DNA of 64,000 nt from Vibrio splendidus 12E03 (GCF_000272105.2 NZ_AJZD02000021.1:52230-116229), one strand, 5' to 3'; positions 39,339 to 49,263 are shown, numbered from the stretch's first letter. Numbers and translations are program-made. The notes: generated by a model not told the origin, from the letters alone.

Positions 39339-40232
39339 ATGAATGAACGTCGTGCCTTGGGCTTTGGCCTTTCCGCAGTACTGCTGTGGTCAACGGTCGC
39401 TACTGCTTTTAAGCTGACCCTTGCTGAGTTTTCACCTATTCAAATGCTGACCATCGCTAGCATTGTGTCGTCGATTGCACTGATCGCAGTCTGCGCTTTT
39501 CAAGGCAAGCTTTCTCAGCTGAGTACAACGTTCCTTTCAAACCCTTGGTATTACTTGCTTCTCGGCTTGGTTAACCCATTGGCCTATTACCTGATTCTAT
39601 TCAAAGCCTACGACCTGCTGCCCGCCTCTCAAGCTCAAGCCATCAACTACAGCTGGGCTATCACGCTAACCTTAATGGCGGCGGTTTTTCTAGGGCAAAA
39701 GATTCGTAAACAAGATTGGATTGCGTGTACCTTCAGCTATGCGGGTGTGGTAGTTATTGCGACCAAAGGCGACGTGTTAGGCATGCAGTTCGATAGCCCA
39801 CTCGGTGTGGCGCTAGCGCTGCTTTCAACTTTGCTTTGGGCGGGATACTGGATTCTCAACACCAAAAACAAGGCTGATCCCGTGGTTGGCGTACTGCTTG
39901 GATTCTTAGTGGCATTACCCTTCGCGATCGGTTTAACCATTTTTGAGGGCGAAAGCTTTAGCCAAATTACGGCGAAGGGTTGGATGGCGGTGACTTACGT
40001 TGGTCTATTCGAGATGGGCATTACCTTTGTATTGTGGTTATCAGCACTCAAGCTAACCAATAATACGGCGCGTATCAGCAACCTAATCTTTGCCTCACCG
40101 TTTATCTCGCTAATGCTACTTTCGACCATTATTGGCGAAGAGATTCACCCAGCAACACTGTTTGGCTTGATACTGATCATTGCTGGTTTAGTGATTCAGC
40201 AGATCAAGTTTTCAAAAAACAAAGCTGCGTAA
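39339..40232 (+). CDS. EamA/DMT family transporter
   Basis: The 297-aa protein is a drug/metabolite transporter with about ten membrane helices in two EamA repeats. The first begins RRALGFGLSAVLLWSTVATAFKL and the second begins GVALALLSTLLWAGYWIL. Such proteins export amino acids or other metabolites, but the substrate cannot be read from the sequence. It stands alone between divergent rmuC and the terminator at 40303. Confidence 0.88.
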   Translation: MNERRALGFGLSAVLLWSTVATAFKLTLAEFSPIQMLTIASIVSSIALIAVCAFQGKLSQLSTTFLSNPWYYLLLGLVNPLAYYLILFKAYDLLPASQAQAINYSWAITLTLMAAVFLGQKIRKQDWIACTFSYAGVVVIATKGDVLGMQFDSPLGVALALLSTLLWAGYWILNTKNKADPVVGVLLGFLVALPFAIGLTIFEGESFSQITAKGWMAVTYVGLFEMGITFVLWLSALKLTNNTARISNLIFASPFISLMLLSTIIGEEIHPATLFGLILIIAGLVIQQIKFSKNKAA

Positions 40233-40302
40233 ATAAGAGCGAAAAGACTCGATTGATCGCGAAAACCATCAATTGAATGACTTTTAACGCTAAGCTAGAT
40301 AC

Positions 40303-40334
40303 AAAAATGGCGAGTCACGTGACTCGCCATTTTT
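40303..40334. terminator. Bidirectional terminator
   Basis: AAAAATGGCGAGTCAC directly followed by its exact inverse complement (GTGACTCGCCATTTTT) is a perfect 16+16 palindrome with A and T tracts, between the convergent EamA and flavoprotein genes. Confidence 0.92.
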
Positions 40335-40360
40335 ATGTAATTTAAAATCTATGGGAAAAC

Positions 40361-41554
40361 TTAAACCCACTGGCCTGCAGCAAAGCCAGAACTCCAACAC
40401 CATTGGAAGTTATAACCACCAAGCCAGCCAGTAACGTCCATTACTTCACCGATGAAGTAGAGGCCAGAAACGCTCTTACATTCCATGGTTTTTGACGATA
40501 GGTGATTGGTGTCCACACCGCCTAGAGTTACTTCGGCCGTTCGGTAGCCTTCAGTGCCGTTTGGCGCGATTTTCCAATTTTCTAGGTGATCTACGATCTC
40601 GTTCAGCTGTTTTTCATTGAACTGCTTGAGCGGCTTGTCTTCCAGCTCTTTACGGTCAATCAACACTTCCACAAAACGCTTCGGCAGTGCTTTCGCCAAG
40701 GTGTTTTTCAGGCTCTGATTTGGGTGCTTCTCGCGAGAGTTAGCCAGCAGCTCAGCTACATCGACTTCAGGTACTAGATTAATCGAAACCGACTGACCTG
40801 CTTTCCAGAACGAAGAAATTTGCAGAACTGAAGGACCCGATAGGCCGCGGTGAGTAAACAGCAACGCTTCTTTGAACAAGGTTCCGTCTTGCGCGGTGAT
40901 CTCGGCAGGAATTGCGATTCCCGAAAGCTCTGCGAAAGCTTCTTTATCTTCTTTATGCAGAGTAAATGGCACTAAGCCTGCGGTAGTTGGCATCACAGAC
41001 AAACCAAATTGCTCGGCAATCTTATAGCCAAATGGCGTTGCGCCCAGCTTAGGCATCGACAAACCACCTGTCGCGACAACCAGTGAGTCACACTCAACTT
41101 CGTCGGTATTGAGGTGCATCTTGAAGCCAGCCTCTGTTTTCTCGATGGAGTGAACATCACAACGGTAGCGTTGTTCGACTTTCGCCTGCTTACACTCGTC
41201 AAGCAGCATGCTCACGATGTCTTTTGCAGTGTGGTCATTTACACAGAACAATTGGCCGTGGTCTCGCTCTTCGAACTCAATACCGTACTTGCTCACCATC
41301 GAGATAAAATCCCAGTTGGTGTATTGAGATAAAGCTGACTTCACGAAGTGAGGGTTGTTACACAGGAAGTTGTTGGCTGAAACATCATAGTTAGTGAAGT
41401 TACAACGACCGCCACCTGAGATTAAAATTTTTCTGCCTGGTTTCTTTGCATGATCAACCACCAGCACTCGTCGGCCGCGTTTACTAGCTTCCGCAGCACA
41501 CATTAAGCCTGCGGCGCCCGCACCAATTACGATTACATCAAATTTTTCACTCAT
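40361..41554 (-). CDS. yhiN: HI0933-family FAD-dependent oxidoreductase (YhiN-like)
   Basis: The protein (397 aa from ATG 41554) begins with a dinucleotide-binding fold (FDVIVIGAGAAGLMCAAEASKRG), followed by KPGRKILISGGGRCNFTN, the hallmark of the HI0933/YhiN group, and ends with GEVMDVTGWLGGYNFQWCWSSGFAAGQ, a typical FAD-contact end. The open frame extends 13 codons further (41593), but MSEKFDV is the usual start. The reaction is unknown for this family. In E. coli yhiN also lies near uspB and uspA. Confidence 0.88.
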   Translation of the reverse strand: MSEKFDVIVIGAGAAGLMCAAEASKRGRRVLVVDHAKKPGRKILISGGGRCNFTNYDVSANNFLCNNPHFVKSALSQYTNWDFISMVSKYGIEFEERDHGQLFCVNDHTAKDIVSMLLDECKQAKVEQRYRCDVHSIEKTEAGFKMHLNTDEVECDSLVVATGGLSMPKLGATPFGYKIAEQFGLSVMPTTAGLVPFTLHKEDKEAFAELSGIAIPAEITAQDGTLFKEALLFTHRGLSGPSVLQISSFWKAGQSVSINLVPEVDVAELLANSREKHPNQSLKNTLAKALPKRFVEVLIDRKELEDKPLKQFNEKQLNEIVDHLENWKIAPNGTEGYRTAEVTLGGVDTNHLSSKTMECKSVSGLYFIGEVMDVTGWLGGYNFQWCWSSGFAAGQWV

Positions 41555-41803
41555 GTGGTTCTGCTTTTCTTCACTTTTGCAGCCCGAGTACACCCTGTTC
41601 TCGAAATGCCATCAATAAAAAAGGATGTGCATAAACAGCACATCCTTACTAATTGCTCGCTATTTTAGCGGCAATTTTAAACTTTGCAATTGATGTTCAA
41701 TTGTACAATTTGCAGACAGCAGCAAAACCACTACTTGGCTTAGCGAACCAACAACCAAAGCTTCACACCAAAACCTAAGCTCTACTTCACACGTACTAAA
41801 AAC

Positions 41804-42127
41804 TTAGACGATGAAAGAAGACAGCAAGGTTACACCTAGCAGAGCGGAAGAGAGTATGAATAACTGTCTTACACGATCGCACTTCGAAGTAAAAACTTCG
41901 TCATGATGATGGTGATATTCTTTACTTTTGATGTAACTGAACAGGCGAACCTGTTTGGTCATATTGCCATGGGTTGTGAAAAAACCGCCTCCGTCTACTT
42001 GTTGATAAAGTAGAGGATGCGCTTCTCGCATAATATAAATGAGCGTTCTTAGCGCAGTAAAATAACGCGCCCAGTTCACGCAAGTCACAACCATTAGTGC
42101 AAATAGAATAGTGTCGCCGCTGATCAT
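41804..42127 (-). CDS. uspB: Universal stress protein B
   Basis: UspB is a small inner-membrane protein needed for ethanol resistance in stationary phase in E. coli. The 107-aa product aligns by eye with E. coli UspB over its length: [23 protein letters not shown] (membrane helix 1), [18 protein letters not shown], the charged [20 protein letters not shown] loop and [19 protein letters not shown] (helix 2). It lies with ftnA and uspA, a neighbourhood shared with E. coli uspB-uspA. No gene is seen in the 210 bp between it and the flavoprotein. Confidence 0.95.
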   Translation of the reverse strand: MISGDTILFALMVVTCVNWARYFTALRTLIYIMREAHPLLYQQVDGGGFFTTHGNMTKQVRLFSYIKSKEYHHHHDEVFTSKCDRVRQLFILSSALLGVTLLSSFIV

Positions 42128-42195
42128 CCTTTCCTCCCTACATCTTCATAAGAAAACTCAAAAGAAAAAGATAATCAGTGTCTTTCTCGTACTAC

Positions 42196-42723
42196 CTAAA
42201 CGGCAGGAGCTTCCATAATTGAAGATGAACCATCTTTTGCCAATTGCGCTAGGTCTTTATCAATAAAGAACAGTGCTTTACCGTCTTCACCAACAAGCTC
42301 TAGCTTATCCAATACACCTTTAAACAACTTCTCTTCTTCGTGTTGCTCTGCAACGTACCATTGCAGGAAGTTAAAGGTTGAGTAGTCTTGTGTGCTGAAG
42401 GCAACGTGAGCCAGTTTGTTGATCTTTTGAGTAATCATCTGCTCATGTTCATAAGTTTCACGGAACACTGCACCAAGGCTATCAAATTCATGTTTTGGCG
42501 CTTCAATCGCACCTAGAATTGGCATTGCACCTGTTTCACTTACGTAAGTGAAAAGACGCTGCATATGTTCCATTTCTTCTACTGCATGAACACGCAGAAA
42601 CTCTGCTGCACCTTCAAATCCTTTGTCTTCACACCAAGCACTCATTTGTAAGTATAGATTGGATGAGAAAAATTCTAGGTTAATTTGATCATTCAGTTGC
42701 TCAACCATAGTTTTTGACAGCAT
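42196..42723 (-). CDS. ftnA: Non-heme ferritin
   Basis: Bacterial ferritin stores iron as ferric mineral in a 24-mer shell. The 175-aa protein is a four-helix bundle with the ferroxidase ligands visible: Glu17 ([15 protein letters not shown]), Glu50 and His53 in [12 protein letters not shown], and Glu and Gln residues in the [15 protein letters not shown] helix. No heme-binding Met as in bacterioferritin is placed, so FtnA is chosen over Bfr. A RyhB or Fur link is plausible but no Fur box was found in its upstream 147 bp. Confidence 0.95.
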   Translation of the reverse strand: MLSKTMVEQLNDQINLEFFSSNLYLQMSAWCEDKGFEGAAEFLRVHAVEEMEHMQRLFTYVSETGAMPILGAIEAPKHEFDSLGAVFRETYEHEQMITQKINKLAHVAFSTQDYSTFNFLQWYVAEQHEEEKLFKGVLDKLELVGEDGKALFFIDKDLAQLAKDGSSSIMEAPAV

Positions 42724-42912
42724 TTAAGACTCCTAATTACATCCTCAATTTTCTCTACTATATCACTATTTAATGAATATCTCGCAGGCCATTAGTTAAC
42801 CAATATTTCGAGCTGTCATTACGCAAGACAGTGGATATGAGATCACTTCAGCAAAAAAAGCCATCGCATAGTGCTAATCTTAAATCAGACAATGAATAAA
42901 GGAGGTAGCGAT

Positions 42913-43347
42913 ATGAGTTACAAACATATTTTGGTCGCGGTCGATTTATCAGAAGACAGCAAATTAATTGTGGATAAAGCGGTAGCATTGGCTAAGCCAT
43001 TGGAAGCCAAAGTCTCTTTTATCCATATCGATATTAACTACGCAGAGCTGTATACCGGCCTGATTGATATCAACATGGCCGAAACCCAGCACAACGCGAT
43101 GGAAGCGTCTCGTATTCAGCTGCAAAATTTTGCGGAGCACGCCCAATACCCGATCACCCATACCCTAGTAGGCAGTGGTGATTTGAGTCATGAGCTGTGT
43201 GACACCATCAACGAGTTCAATGTTGATCTCGTGGTTTGCGGTCACCATCAAGACTTTTGGAGCAAGCTGCTCTCTTCAACACGCCAACTGATCAACGCCT
43301 CTCCGGTTGATATGCTGGTCGTGCCTCTAAGAGATTCAGAAGACTAA
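42913..43347 (+). CDS. uspA: Universal stress protein A
   Basis: UspA is a cytoplasmic dimeric stress protein. The 144-aa product has the family strand MSYKHILVAVDLSEDSKLIV and the final VDLVVCGHHQDFWSKLLSSTRQLINASPVDMLVVPL. The typical ATP-binding GxxG-(9x)-G(S/T) motif of MJ0577-like proteins is not present (GHHQDFWSK), as expected for the non-nucleotide UspA group. ATG 42913 has GGAGGT 6 bp upstream, so the extra 14 codons of the open frame (to 42871) are not used. Confidence 0.95.
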   Translation: MSYKHILVAVDLSEDSKLIVDKAVALAKPLEAKVSFIHIDINYAELYTGLIDINMAETQHNAMEASRIQLQNFAEHAQYPITHTLVGSGDLSHELCDTINEFNVDLVVCGHHQDFWSKLLSSTRQLINASPVDMLVVPLRDSED

Positions 43348-43399
43348 TGATTTAAGGTTAGGTAACATACAGCTCATATCTTATTAACGAAGTTTTACT

Positions 43400-44278
43400 A
43401 TGAGCTATTTAGCTGGTGTTACCCTCCTATGGGCCTTCTCTTTTAGCCTGATCGGCGTTTACCTTGCGGGTCAGGTTGATTCTTGGTTCTCTGTTTTAAT
43501 GCGTGTTGCCCTTGCTGGCGTCGTATTTCTTCCTTTCCTAAAGTTTCGCGGCGTATCGCGTAAGCTGATCGCTAAATTGATGGCAATTGGTGGTGTCCAG
43601 CTTGGCCTGATGTACTGCTTCTACTATCAGTCTTTCTTACTGCTATCCGTTCCTGAAGTTCTTTTGTTTACCGTTTTCACGCCAATTTACGTCACGCTGA
43701 TTTATGACTTTCTCAAAGGGCAATTCTCTCCGTGGTACCTAGTGACGGCGGCAATTGCGGTATTGGGCGCAGTATTCATTAAATTCGCAGGCATCAACGA
43801 AAACTTTTTAGTTGGCTTCCTCGTCGTGCAAGGCGCGAACCTGTGCTTTGCTATCGGTCAGGTGGGCTACAAGGTTGTGATGGAGAAGGAATCGACCGAG
43901 TTACCTCAGCGAACCGTATTTGGTTACTTCTACTTAGGAGCGTTATGTGTTGCTTCGGTTGCTTTCATGCTATTGGGCAATCCAGAGAAACTGCCCACCA
44001 CCACACTTCAATGGGGAATCCTGATCTACCTTGGCTTGATTGCGTCGGGGCTGGGTTACTTTATGTGGAATAAAGGCGCGTGCATGGTGAATGCTGGCGC
44101 ACTAGCCGTAATGAACAATGCACTGGTTCCTGCGGGCCTCGTGGTGAACATCCTGATTTGGAACAGGGATGTCGATTTGGTTCGATTGTCTATTGGTGGT
44201 GCCGTTATCTTGTTCTCTTTGTTCGTCAATGAGACGTGGGTGAAAAAGCGCGTAGCAAGATCCGCAAGCAACGCTTAG
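43400..44278 (+). CDS. EamA/DMT family transporter
   Basis: This 292-aa protein has about ten membrane helices and two EamA repeats (first LAGVTLLWAFSFSLIGVYLAG, second FLVVQGANLCFAIGQVGYKV). It is similar in plan to carboxylate/amino acid exporters of the RhtA/YdcZ group. Its start lies 52 bp after uspA, so cotranscription is possible. The substrate is not known. A clear terminator follows. Confidence 0.88.
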   Translation: MSYLAGVTLLWAFSFSLIGVYLAGQVDSWFSVLMRVALAGVVFLPFLKFRGVSRKLIAKLMAIGGVQLGLMYCFYYQSFLLLSVPEVLLFTVFTPIYVTLIYDFLKGQFSPWYLVTAAIAVLGAVFIKFAGINENFLVGFLVVQGANLCFAIGQVGYKVVMEKESTELPQRTVFGYFYLGALCVASVAFMLLGNPEKLPTTTLQWGILIYLGLIASGLGYFMWNKGACMVNAGALAVMNNALVPAGLVVNILIWNRDVDLVRLSIGGAVILFSLFVNETWVKKRVARSASNA

Positions 44279-44325
44279 CTGATTTGAATGAGCAACATGA
44301 GTTAGCTCAGATAACCCCAAAAAGC

Positions 44326-44353
44326 AAAAGAGCGACCTAAGGTCGCTCTTTTT
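44326..44353. terminator. Bidirectional terminator
   Basis: AAAAGAGCGACC-TAA-GGTCGCTCTTTTT: a 12-bp stem with A- and T-tracts. It lies between the EamA gene and the convergent Cys/Lys-rich gene. Confidence 0.92.
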
Positions 44354-44390
44354 AAATCATCGCTCTAGCAATAAACCATTCGAATCAACG

Positions 44391-44981
44391 TCAGTGGATG
44401 TGATTATGGCTCACTACCTGAGTTTTGGTTTCTGTGAAGGCAACATCATCAAGTTGTAGGTTGATGCGTTCAAGATCACTTTCCAGTTTCTGGCTTTTCT
44501 TAAACAGCTTTTGCTGCTTCTTAATCATCTTCGCAAGCTTTTTGTTGTACTTTTCTTGTTTCTTAGCCGCTTTCTTCGCTTGTTTGAGCTCCGCTTTCTC
44601 ATCACCGCTCGCCTTCGCCATCAGTTTTTTCACCTTGGCTTTCTTCTGCGCGGCTTCTTTTTTGGAAAGCTCAGGGGCAATATCAGCAGCGGCAGGATCG
44701 AACATTTGTACGCTCGGTTCAATTGTCTCGTTGATTTCCGCAAGCGATAACTCTGGTGTAGGTAATGTTTCCGCTAGCAGGCCGCATGCGACTTTCTCTT
44801 CAACGGGTTTGTTTTGACAACCAAGAGGTGGAATTGCGGTGGGTTTGCATAGATTCGCTTGATCCGCCGAAGAACGCGCGCAAGAACGACACACGAACTT
44901 AGGTTCAGTCACTAAGCTGTGGATCTCGCCCAAGTGCTCAGTGATATCTCGACGGTTTAACTTACAAAAGCGTTTAACCAT
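44391..44981 (-). CDS. Conserved hypothetical protein, Cys-rich start and Lys-rich coiled coil
   Basis: The 196-aa product has an N-terminal segment with six Cys in the first 70 residues (FCKLNRRD; FVCRSCARS; NLCKP; GCQNK; ACGLL), a linker, and a long, strongly basic helical region (about residues 105-180; KKEAAQKKAKVKKLMAK, KQAKKAAKKQEKYNKKLAK) that ends with a His-rich SHNHIH. It may bind metal. A Fur-box-like palindrome lies just before the start (45003). The family is not recognised and the function is unknown. Low-complexity composition makes the antisense frame open, but the codon usage and start support this strand. Confidence 0.72.
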   Translation of the reverse strand: MVKRFCKLNRRDITEHLGEIHSLVTEPKFVCRSCARSSADQANLCKPTAIPPLGCQNKPVEEKVACGLLAETLPTPELSLAEINETIEPSVQMFDPAAADIAPELSKKEAAQKKAKVKKLMAKASGDEKAELKQAKKAAKKQEKYNKKLAKMIKKQQKLFKKSQKLESDLERINLQLDDVAFTETKTQVVSHNHIH

Positions 44982-45002
44982 GCTACAACTCCAGCTAAGA
45001 AT

Positions 45003-45021
45003 AATAATGATTCTTAGTTAG
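45003..45021 (-). promoter_or_regulatory. Fur-box-like site before the Cys/Lys-rich gene
   Basis: AATAATGATTCTTAGTTAG matches 11 of 19 positions of the Fur consensus, and the wider region CTAAGAAT-N7-ATTCTTAG (44994-45016) is a palindrome. It lies about 20 bp before the start codon at 44981, a position for promoter blocking. The assignment is moderate. Confidence 0.5.
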
Positions 45022-45122
45022 ATATACATCCGTAACGCGACTATCGCAAGTGTTAAATGGCAATTTATCGTATTTATGACGGGAAATTTTCTTAGCGTGT
45101 CTCTAAGTTATTGATGCTTCAA

Positions 45123-45914
45123 TTAAGTCATTGATGCTTTCACATAGACATCAAAACGGTTCTTTTTGGTTTCGATCGCCATGCTCGGTTTTTGCTCGTT
45201 TAACCATGCTGCGTAATCCGGTCTTTTGACCACAACACGCTTTGATGCGAGCTTCATCGCTGGCTCAAACAAGCCATCAGCATCCAGATCTGCACCAACC
45301 AAAGATTGGAATACACGCATCTCTTTCTTAACCAAAGCCGATTTCTTTTTGTTCTCAGGGTGCGGGTACATAGGGTCGAGATACACCACGTCTGGCTGTT
45401 CGAAGTCAGGATCGTTACTGAGCTTGTCTAGGGCATCATGGCTAGAAGCATGAATCAACTTCATGCGTTCACTCACCCAACCGCCGATGTCTGGATCTTG
45501 TTGCGCTCGCTGCAAGCCATCATCAAGCAGTGCAGCCACAACTGGGTGACGCTCGACCATTTGCACCTTACAACCCAAAGAAGCCAACACAAACGCATCG
45601 CGCCCTAAGCCTGCAGTGCCATCTAAGATAGTTGGTGTTGCGCCTTTGTTTAGACCTGCTGCCTTAGCAATTGCCTGACCTTTACCACCACCAAACTTAC
45701 GTCTGTGACCGACAGCGCCTCCCACTAAGTCAACAAAGATAGCGCCAAGCTTAGGCTCATCGACTTTACGTAACTCAAGTCGCTCGCTAGTCAGTACCAA
45801 AGCGAAATCGCTGTTTTCATCATGAGATAAATTCCAACGGGTGGCTAAGTCATTTAGATGATCGATTTGGGTGGAATCTTCGCAAATCAGTTGTAGTTGC
45901 AAGGTCGTCTCCAA
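45123..45914 (-). CDS. rsmJ: 16S rRNA (guanine1516-N2)-methyltransferase RsmJ
   Basis: RsmJ methylates G1516 of 16S rRNA in the cytoplasm. The 263-aa protein has the family region [22 protein letters not shown] motif [21 protein letters not shown], and motif [19 protein letters not shown]. Length is close to the 250-aa E. coli protein. Gene order near prlC matches E. coli (uspA ... rsmJ-prlC), although here a cyclic-di-GMP gene and asnC lie between. It is 141 bp from the Cys/Lys-rich gene. Confidence 0.95.
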   Translation of the reverse strand: METTLQLQLICEDSTQIDHLNDLATRWNLSHDENSDFALVLTSERLELRKVDEPKLGAIFVDLVGGAVGHRRKFGGGKGQAIAKAAGLNKGATPTILDGTAGLGRDAFVLASLGCKVQMVERHPVVAALLDDGLQRAQQDPDIGGWVSERMKLIHASSHDALDKLSNDPDFEQPDVVYLDPMYPHPENKKKSALVKKEMRVFQSLVGADLDADGLFEPAMKLASKRVVVKRPDYAAWLNEQKPSMAIETKKNRFDVYVKASMT

Positions 45915-46014
45915 CAGACAGTAGTATTCAAAACAAAAGAGGCAACCAGTTTACCTGATTGCCTCAACAATACATATTAGCGGTGAAAAGTATTCCCGGC
46001 TAAAGTCGGCTTAC

Positions 46015-49000
46015 CTAAACCAATGACTCTGTCTCTCGTTCTTGTCTTAACTCTTCAACGAGCTCTGCGAGTGGTTTAGGTCGGCCTATGATGTAGCCCT
46101 GCGCGTAGTTCACACCCAACTCAATCAGCTTGTCGATGATCTGGTTATTTTCAACGAACTCAGCTACGGTGTGCTTGCCCATCTGCTTGGCAAGATCATT
46201 GATCGAGCGAACCATCACATGGTCCATCTCATTGACATCAATATCACGCACAAACAGGCCATCGATCTTCACAATATCGACGGGCAGTTTTTTCAGATAA
46301 CCAAATGACGATAGCCCTGAGCCAAAATCATCCAATGCAATCATGCAGCCAAGCTCTTTAATACGAGTGAAGAACTTGATCGCCTGCTTCATGTTACTCA
46401 TGGCCGCTGTTTCGGTGATCTCTAAACAAATCTTATGACACGGTATCGATGAATCGCTCAGGCTATCTATCAAGAACTCGACAAACTCACGATTACCCAT
46501 CGAATGACCAGAGAGGTTGATTGAACACATCCCCAACTCCTCAATAACCTCAGGGCGTTGCTCCAACCAACTCAAGGTTTGACTGACGACTTGGCGGTCA
46601 ATCAAATGCGCGATGTTATAACGCTCTGAGGCTGGCATGAAGATCCCTGGCGAGATGTATTCCCCTTGGATGTTCTTGATGCGCACCAAGATCTCAAAGT
46701 GCATTTTATCGCTGTCTTCATCTAGGCCAAGAATTCGCTGAGCAAACAGTTCTAAGCGATCGTTAGCCAAGGCCTCATGCACTAGGTTAACGCACTCCAT
46801 CTCTAGATGACGACGACGCAGGTCTTCATCATCTTGATGGTAAAGATGGTAGCGATTGCGACCTTCTTCTTTAGCGGCATGACAAGCAGCATCCGCCTGA
46901 GCGTGCACCATCTGCGGTGAAGCCGCAGTATGGTCAATCAATCGAATACCGATAGAGCACGTCAGGTTGAGTCGAATATCATCCCACAAGAATGGATTCT
47001 CACTCATCATCGAGATAATACTGCGACACACATTAACCGCGTCTCGCTCAGTACAGTCTTTCATTAATACTGCAAACTCATCACCACCCATTCGCGCTAA
47101 CACCGCATTGTAAGGCAGTACGTCTTCTAGCAGTTTGGCGCTAAACAAGATCGCAGCATCACCCGCTTCATGTCCTGCGGTGTCGTTCAAGACCTTTAAC
47201 TGATCCAAATCTAGGAACAACATTGCGTGAGTTCGCATGTGACTCTCAACCTCTTTCAGCGCTTTTTGCAGCTCTTGCTCAAAGTGGTTGCGGTTAAAAG
47301 TGTCAGTCAGTAGGTCATAGCGAGCCTGATACTCTAGCTTTTCAGAAAGCTCGTGCGTTTCGGTGATGTCTTCACCCACAATCAACAGCTGATCAGACTC
47401 CACCAACGGGCGGATATTTTCACGAATCCAGATCTTGCTGCCGTCGGCATGGCGATATTCGATATCACGACGCCACACACCACGAATCTTATGCTGAGGT
47501 TGCAGCAAGATATGACGAGGAATCATCGCGTTCTCATCAACATAGAATTCTCTAGGGCGATGGCCCAACAACTGATCGAGAGGGTATCCCAAAAGCTCTT
47601 CGACAAACTGGTTCACTTGTTGAATGCGATTATTGCCATCGAGCGTAATCATCATCACCGGCTGTTTATCGTAATACAGCTTCAAGTTTGCTTCACGTTG
47701 GAACAGCTTATTCTCAGCAAGCTTACGTGAGGTCACGTCGCGCGCCTCAAAGAGAAACTGAATGTCTTCGTCTTCACTGCCCGGCATCGGCTTCAATGAA
47801 ATATCCAACACCATCGCACCGCGATCTCGACACCACACCTCGGCTTCAAATCGTAAGGCTGGGTGCTCACTTTTTGCGATGAAATATTCGGCTAGCACTT
47901 CTCTCGCAGAACTTTCCCAATGTTGGTGTTGTTGCAGCGGCGTTCCCAGTTTATAGCCTTGATTATAAAGCAGCTCATGTAACTTGCTGTTACTCGACAG
48001 CAGCACGCCACCCTTATCAATGATGCCCATGAACTGCAGGCTTTGGTCGAATATCGACTCAAGCAGCAGCTGACTTTTTCGGCTGGCACGTTCACTTTTT
48101 TTAAGGCGATTAAGGTAATACACCAAGGTCGCGATGACACACGACATCACCAAAAACAGCAAACCTATGGTGCGAATTTCATCGCGGTAGCGTACTAGAA
48201 ATGACTTCGGCTTATTGAGGAAGGTTACTGAGGCTTCATTCTCTGCACCCAAATCCCAACGTGAGATCTGTTGGTAATCGAGTTTGATTTCTGGCGCGCC
48301 AGCAACCACTTGGGGCAGCGGTTTATCCGGATTAGCGAGCACATTCAGTAGCACTCGCCCAGTGTCTCGTCCTTGTGTTTCTCCACTGTGGATCACGCCA
48401 CCAATCGCACCAAACCCAAGTCTTAAATCATGCACAATATACAATGGCATCTGAGTTTTTTTGTTGAGCTGACGCCAGTCTTCTTTGCTGCTGACACGAC
48501 CATTGATGTCGCGGTAGTAGGCCCAGAACAACAAGCTTTTAGTTAGATCAGCGCGTTGCGCGAACGTCATCAGTTCTTGATAAGAATCAGGCGTATATTG
48601 CTCCACCAGCCCAGAAAACTCAGGGCGTTTGTGTAGAAATAAATCCACTTGAGCGCGAATAGCTTCACCCGTTACCGAGTGATCGGTAACCACGTAAACT
48701 TTTTTAACCGTCGATTGAAGTCGATTGATCAGCTCAATATTGCTCGCCATATCAATATCTTCAGTGATACCGGTTGCGTGCAAGCCTTCAATCATTTGCG
48801 GAGAAAAATTGTTGATGCCACCAAAAATAACGGGCGTGCCATTGAGTTCGGGCGCTAAGCGTTTCATCAGATTGAGGGCGTTATTATCACTGACGACTAC
48901 AGCGGCAAACTCTTCATGCGACAGCTTAGTGCGGTATAGCTGATAAATTCGCTCTAAGTATTCAGCGTTTTGAGTTCGCTTGGTATCGAGATAAACAACC

Positions 49001-49173
49001 CGGTAAGACAAACCATCGCGATCGAGCTCATCAGATAGTCCTTTATGGAAATCATCTGTCCAGAAAAAGCCTTGATGATAAGAGTGAATAACCAACACAT
49101 CTTTTGCCTGAGCTGAAGCAAAAACACTCCAACACATCACAATAAAAAATAACGAAAATCGCACTGAATTCAC
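46015..49173 (-). CDS. ABC_sub_bind-PAS-GGDEF-EAL signalling protein
   Basis: The 1052-aa protein has a signal peptide (MNSVRFSLFFIVMCWSVFASAQA), a periplasmic ABC_sub_bind-like domain (about 25-325; DVLVIHSYHQGFFWTDDFHKGL, TPVIFGGINNF), one membrane helix (about 338-358, IGLLFLVMSCVIATLVYYL), two PAS regions (about 370-500 and 505-630), GGDEF (ARMGGDEFAVLM) and EAL. In EAL the first motif reads FEILVR instead of EAL but keeps the catalytic Glu; INLSGHS, LEITETA, LDDFGSGLSS, VKIDGLF and YAQGY are kept. It may sense a periplasmic ligand and both make and break cyclic di-GMP. It is divergent from asnC. Confidence 0.9.
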   Translation of the reverse strand: MNSVRFSLFFIVMCWSVFASAQAKDVLVIHSYHQGFFWTDDFHKGLSDELDRDGLSYRVVYLDTKRTQNAEYLERIYQLYRTKLSHEEFAAVVVSDNNALNLMKRLAPELNGTPVIFGGINNFSPQMIEGLHATGITEDIDMASNIELINRLQSTVKKVYVVTDHSVTGEAIRAQVDLFLHKRPEFSGLVEQYTPDSYQELMTFAQRADLTKSLLFWAYYRDINGRVSSKEDWRQLNKKTQMPLYIVHDLRLGFGAIGGVIHSGETQGRDTGRVLLNVLANPDKPLPQVVAGAPEIKLDYQQISRWDLGAENEASVTFLNKPKSFLVRYRDEIRTIGLLFLVMSCVIATLVYYLNRLKKSERASRKSQLLLESIFDQSLQFMGIIDKGGVLLSSNSKLHELLYNQGYKLGTPLQQHQHWESSAREVLAEYFIAKSEHPALRFEAEVWCRDRGAMVLDISLKPMPGSEDEDIQFLFEARDVTSRKLAENKLFQREANLKLYYDKQPVMMITLDGNNRIQQVNQFVEELLGYPLDQLLGHRPREFYVDENAMIPRHILLQPQHKIRGVWRRDIEYRHADGSKIWIRENIRPLVESDQLLIVGEDITETHELSEKLEYQARYDLLTDTFNRNHFEQELQKALKEVESHMRTHAMLFLDLDQLKVLNDTAGHEAGDAAILFSAKLLEDVLPYNAVLARMGGDEFAVLMKDCTERDAVNVCRSIISMMSENPFLWDDIRLNLTCSIGIRLIDHTAASPQMVHAQADAACHAAKEEGRNRYHLYHQDDEDLRRRHLEMECVNLVHEALANDRLELFAQRILGLDEDSDKMHFEILVRIKNIQGEYISPGIFMPASERYNIAHLIDRQVVSQTLSWLEQRPEVIEELGMCSINLSGHSMGNREFVEFLIDSLSDSSIPCHKICLEITETAAMSNMKQAIKFFTRIKELGCMIALDDFGSGLSSFGYLKKLPVDIVKIDGLFVRDIDVNEMDHVMVRSINDLAKQMGKHTVAEFVENNQIIDKLIELGVNYAQGYIIGRPKPLAELVEELRQERETESLV

Positions 49174-49263
49174 CCTAACCCTATAGTTACTGCTAATATT
49201 ATCACCCTTGGCTATGATGTGTACTCAAGCCGGTATGTTTTTCATTCAACCTAAGGATTATGC

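Noticed and set aside
44425..44817. 130-codon Ser/Phe/Leu-rich frame antisense to the Cys/Lys-rich gene
   Set aside because: It mirrors the Lys-rich coding sequence (AAG read as CTT), giving a low-complexity hydrophobic peptide; the minus-strand frame has the better start and a regulatory site.
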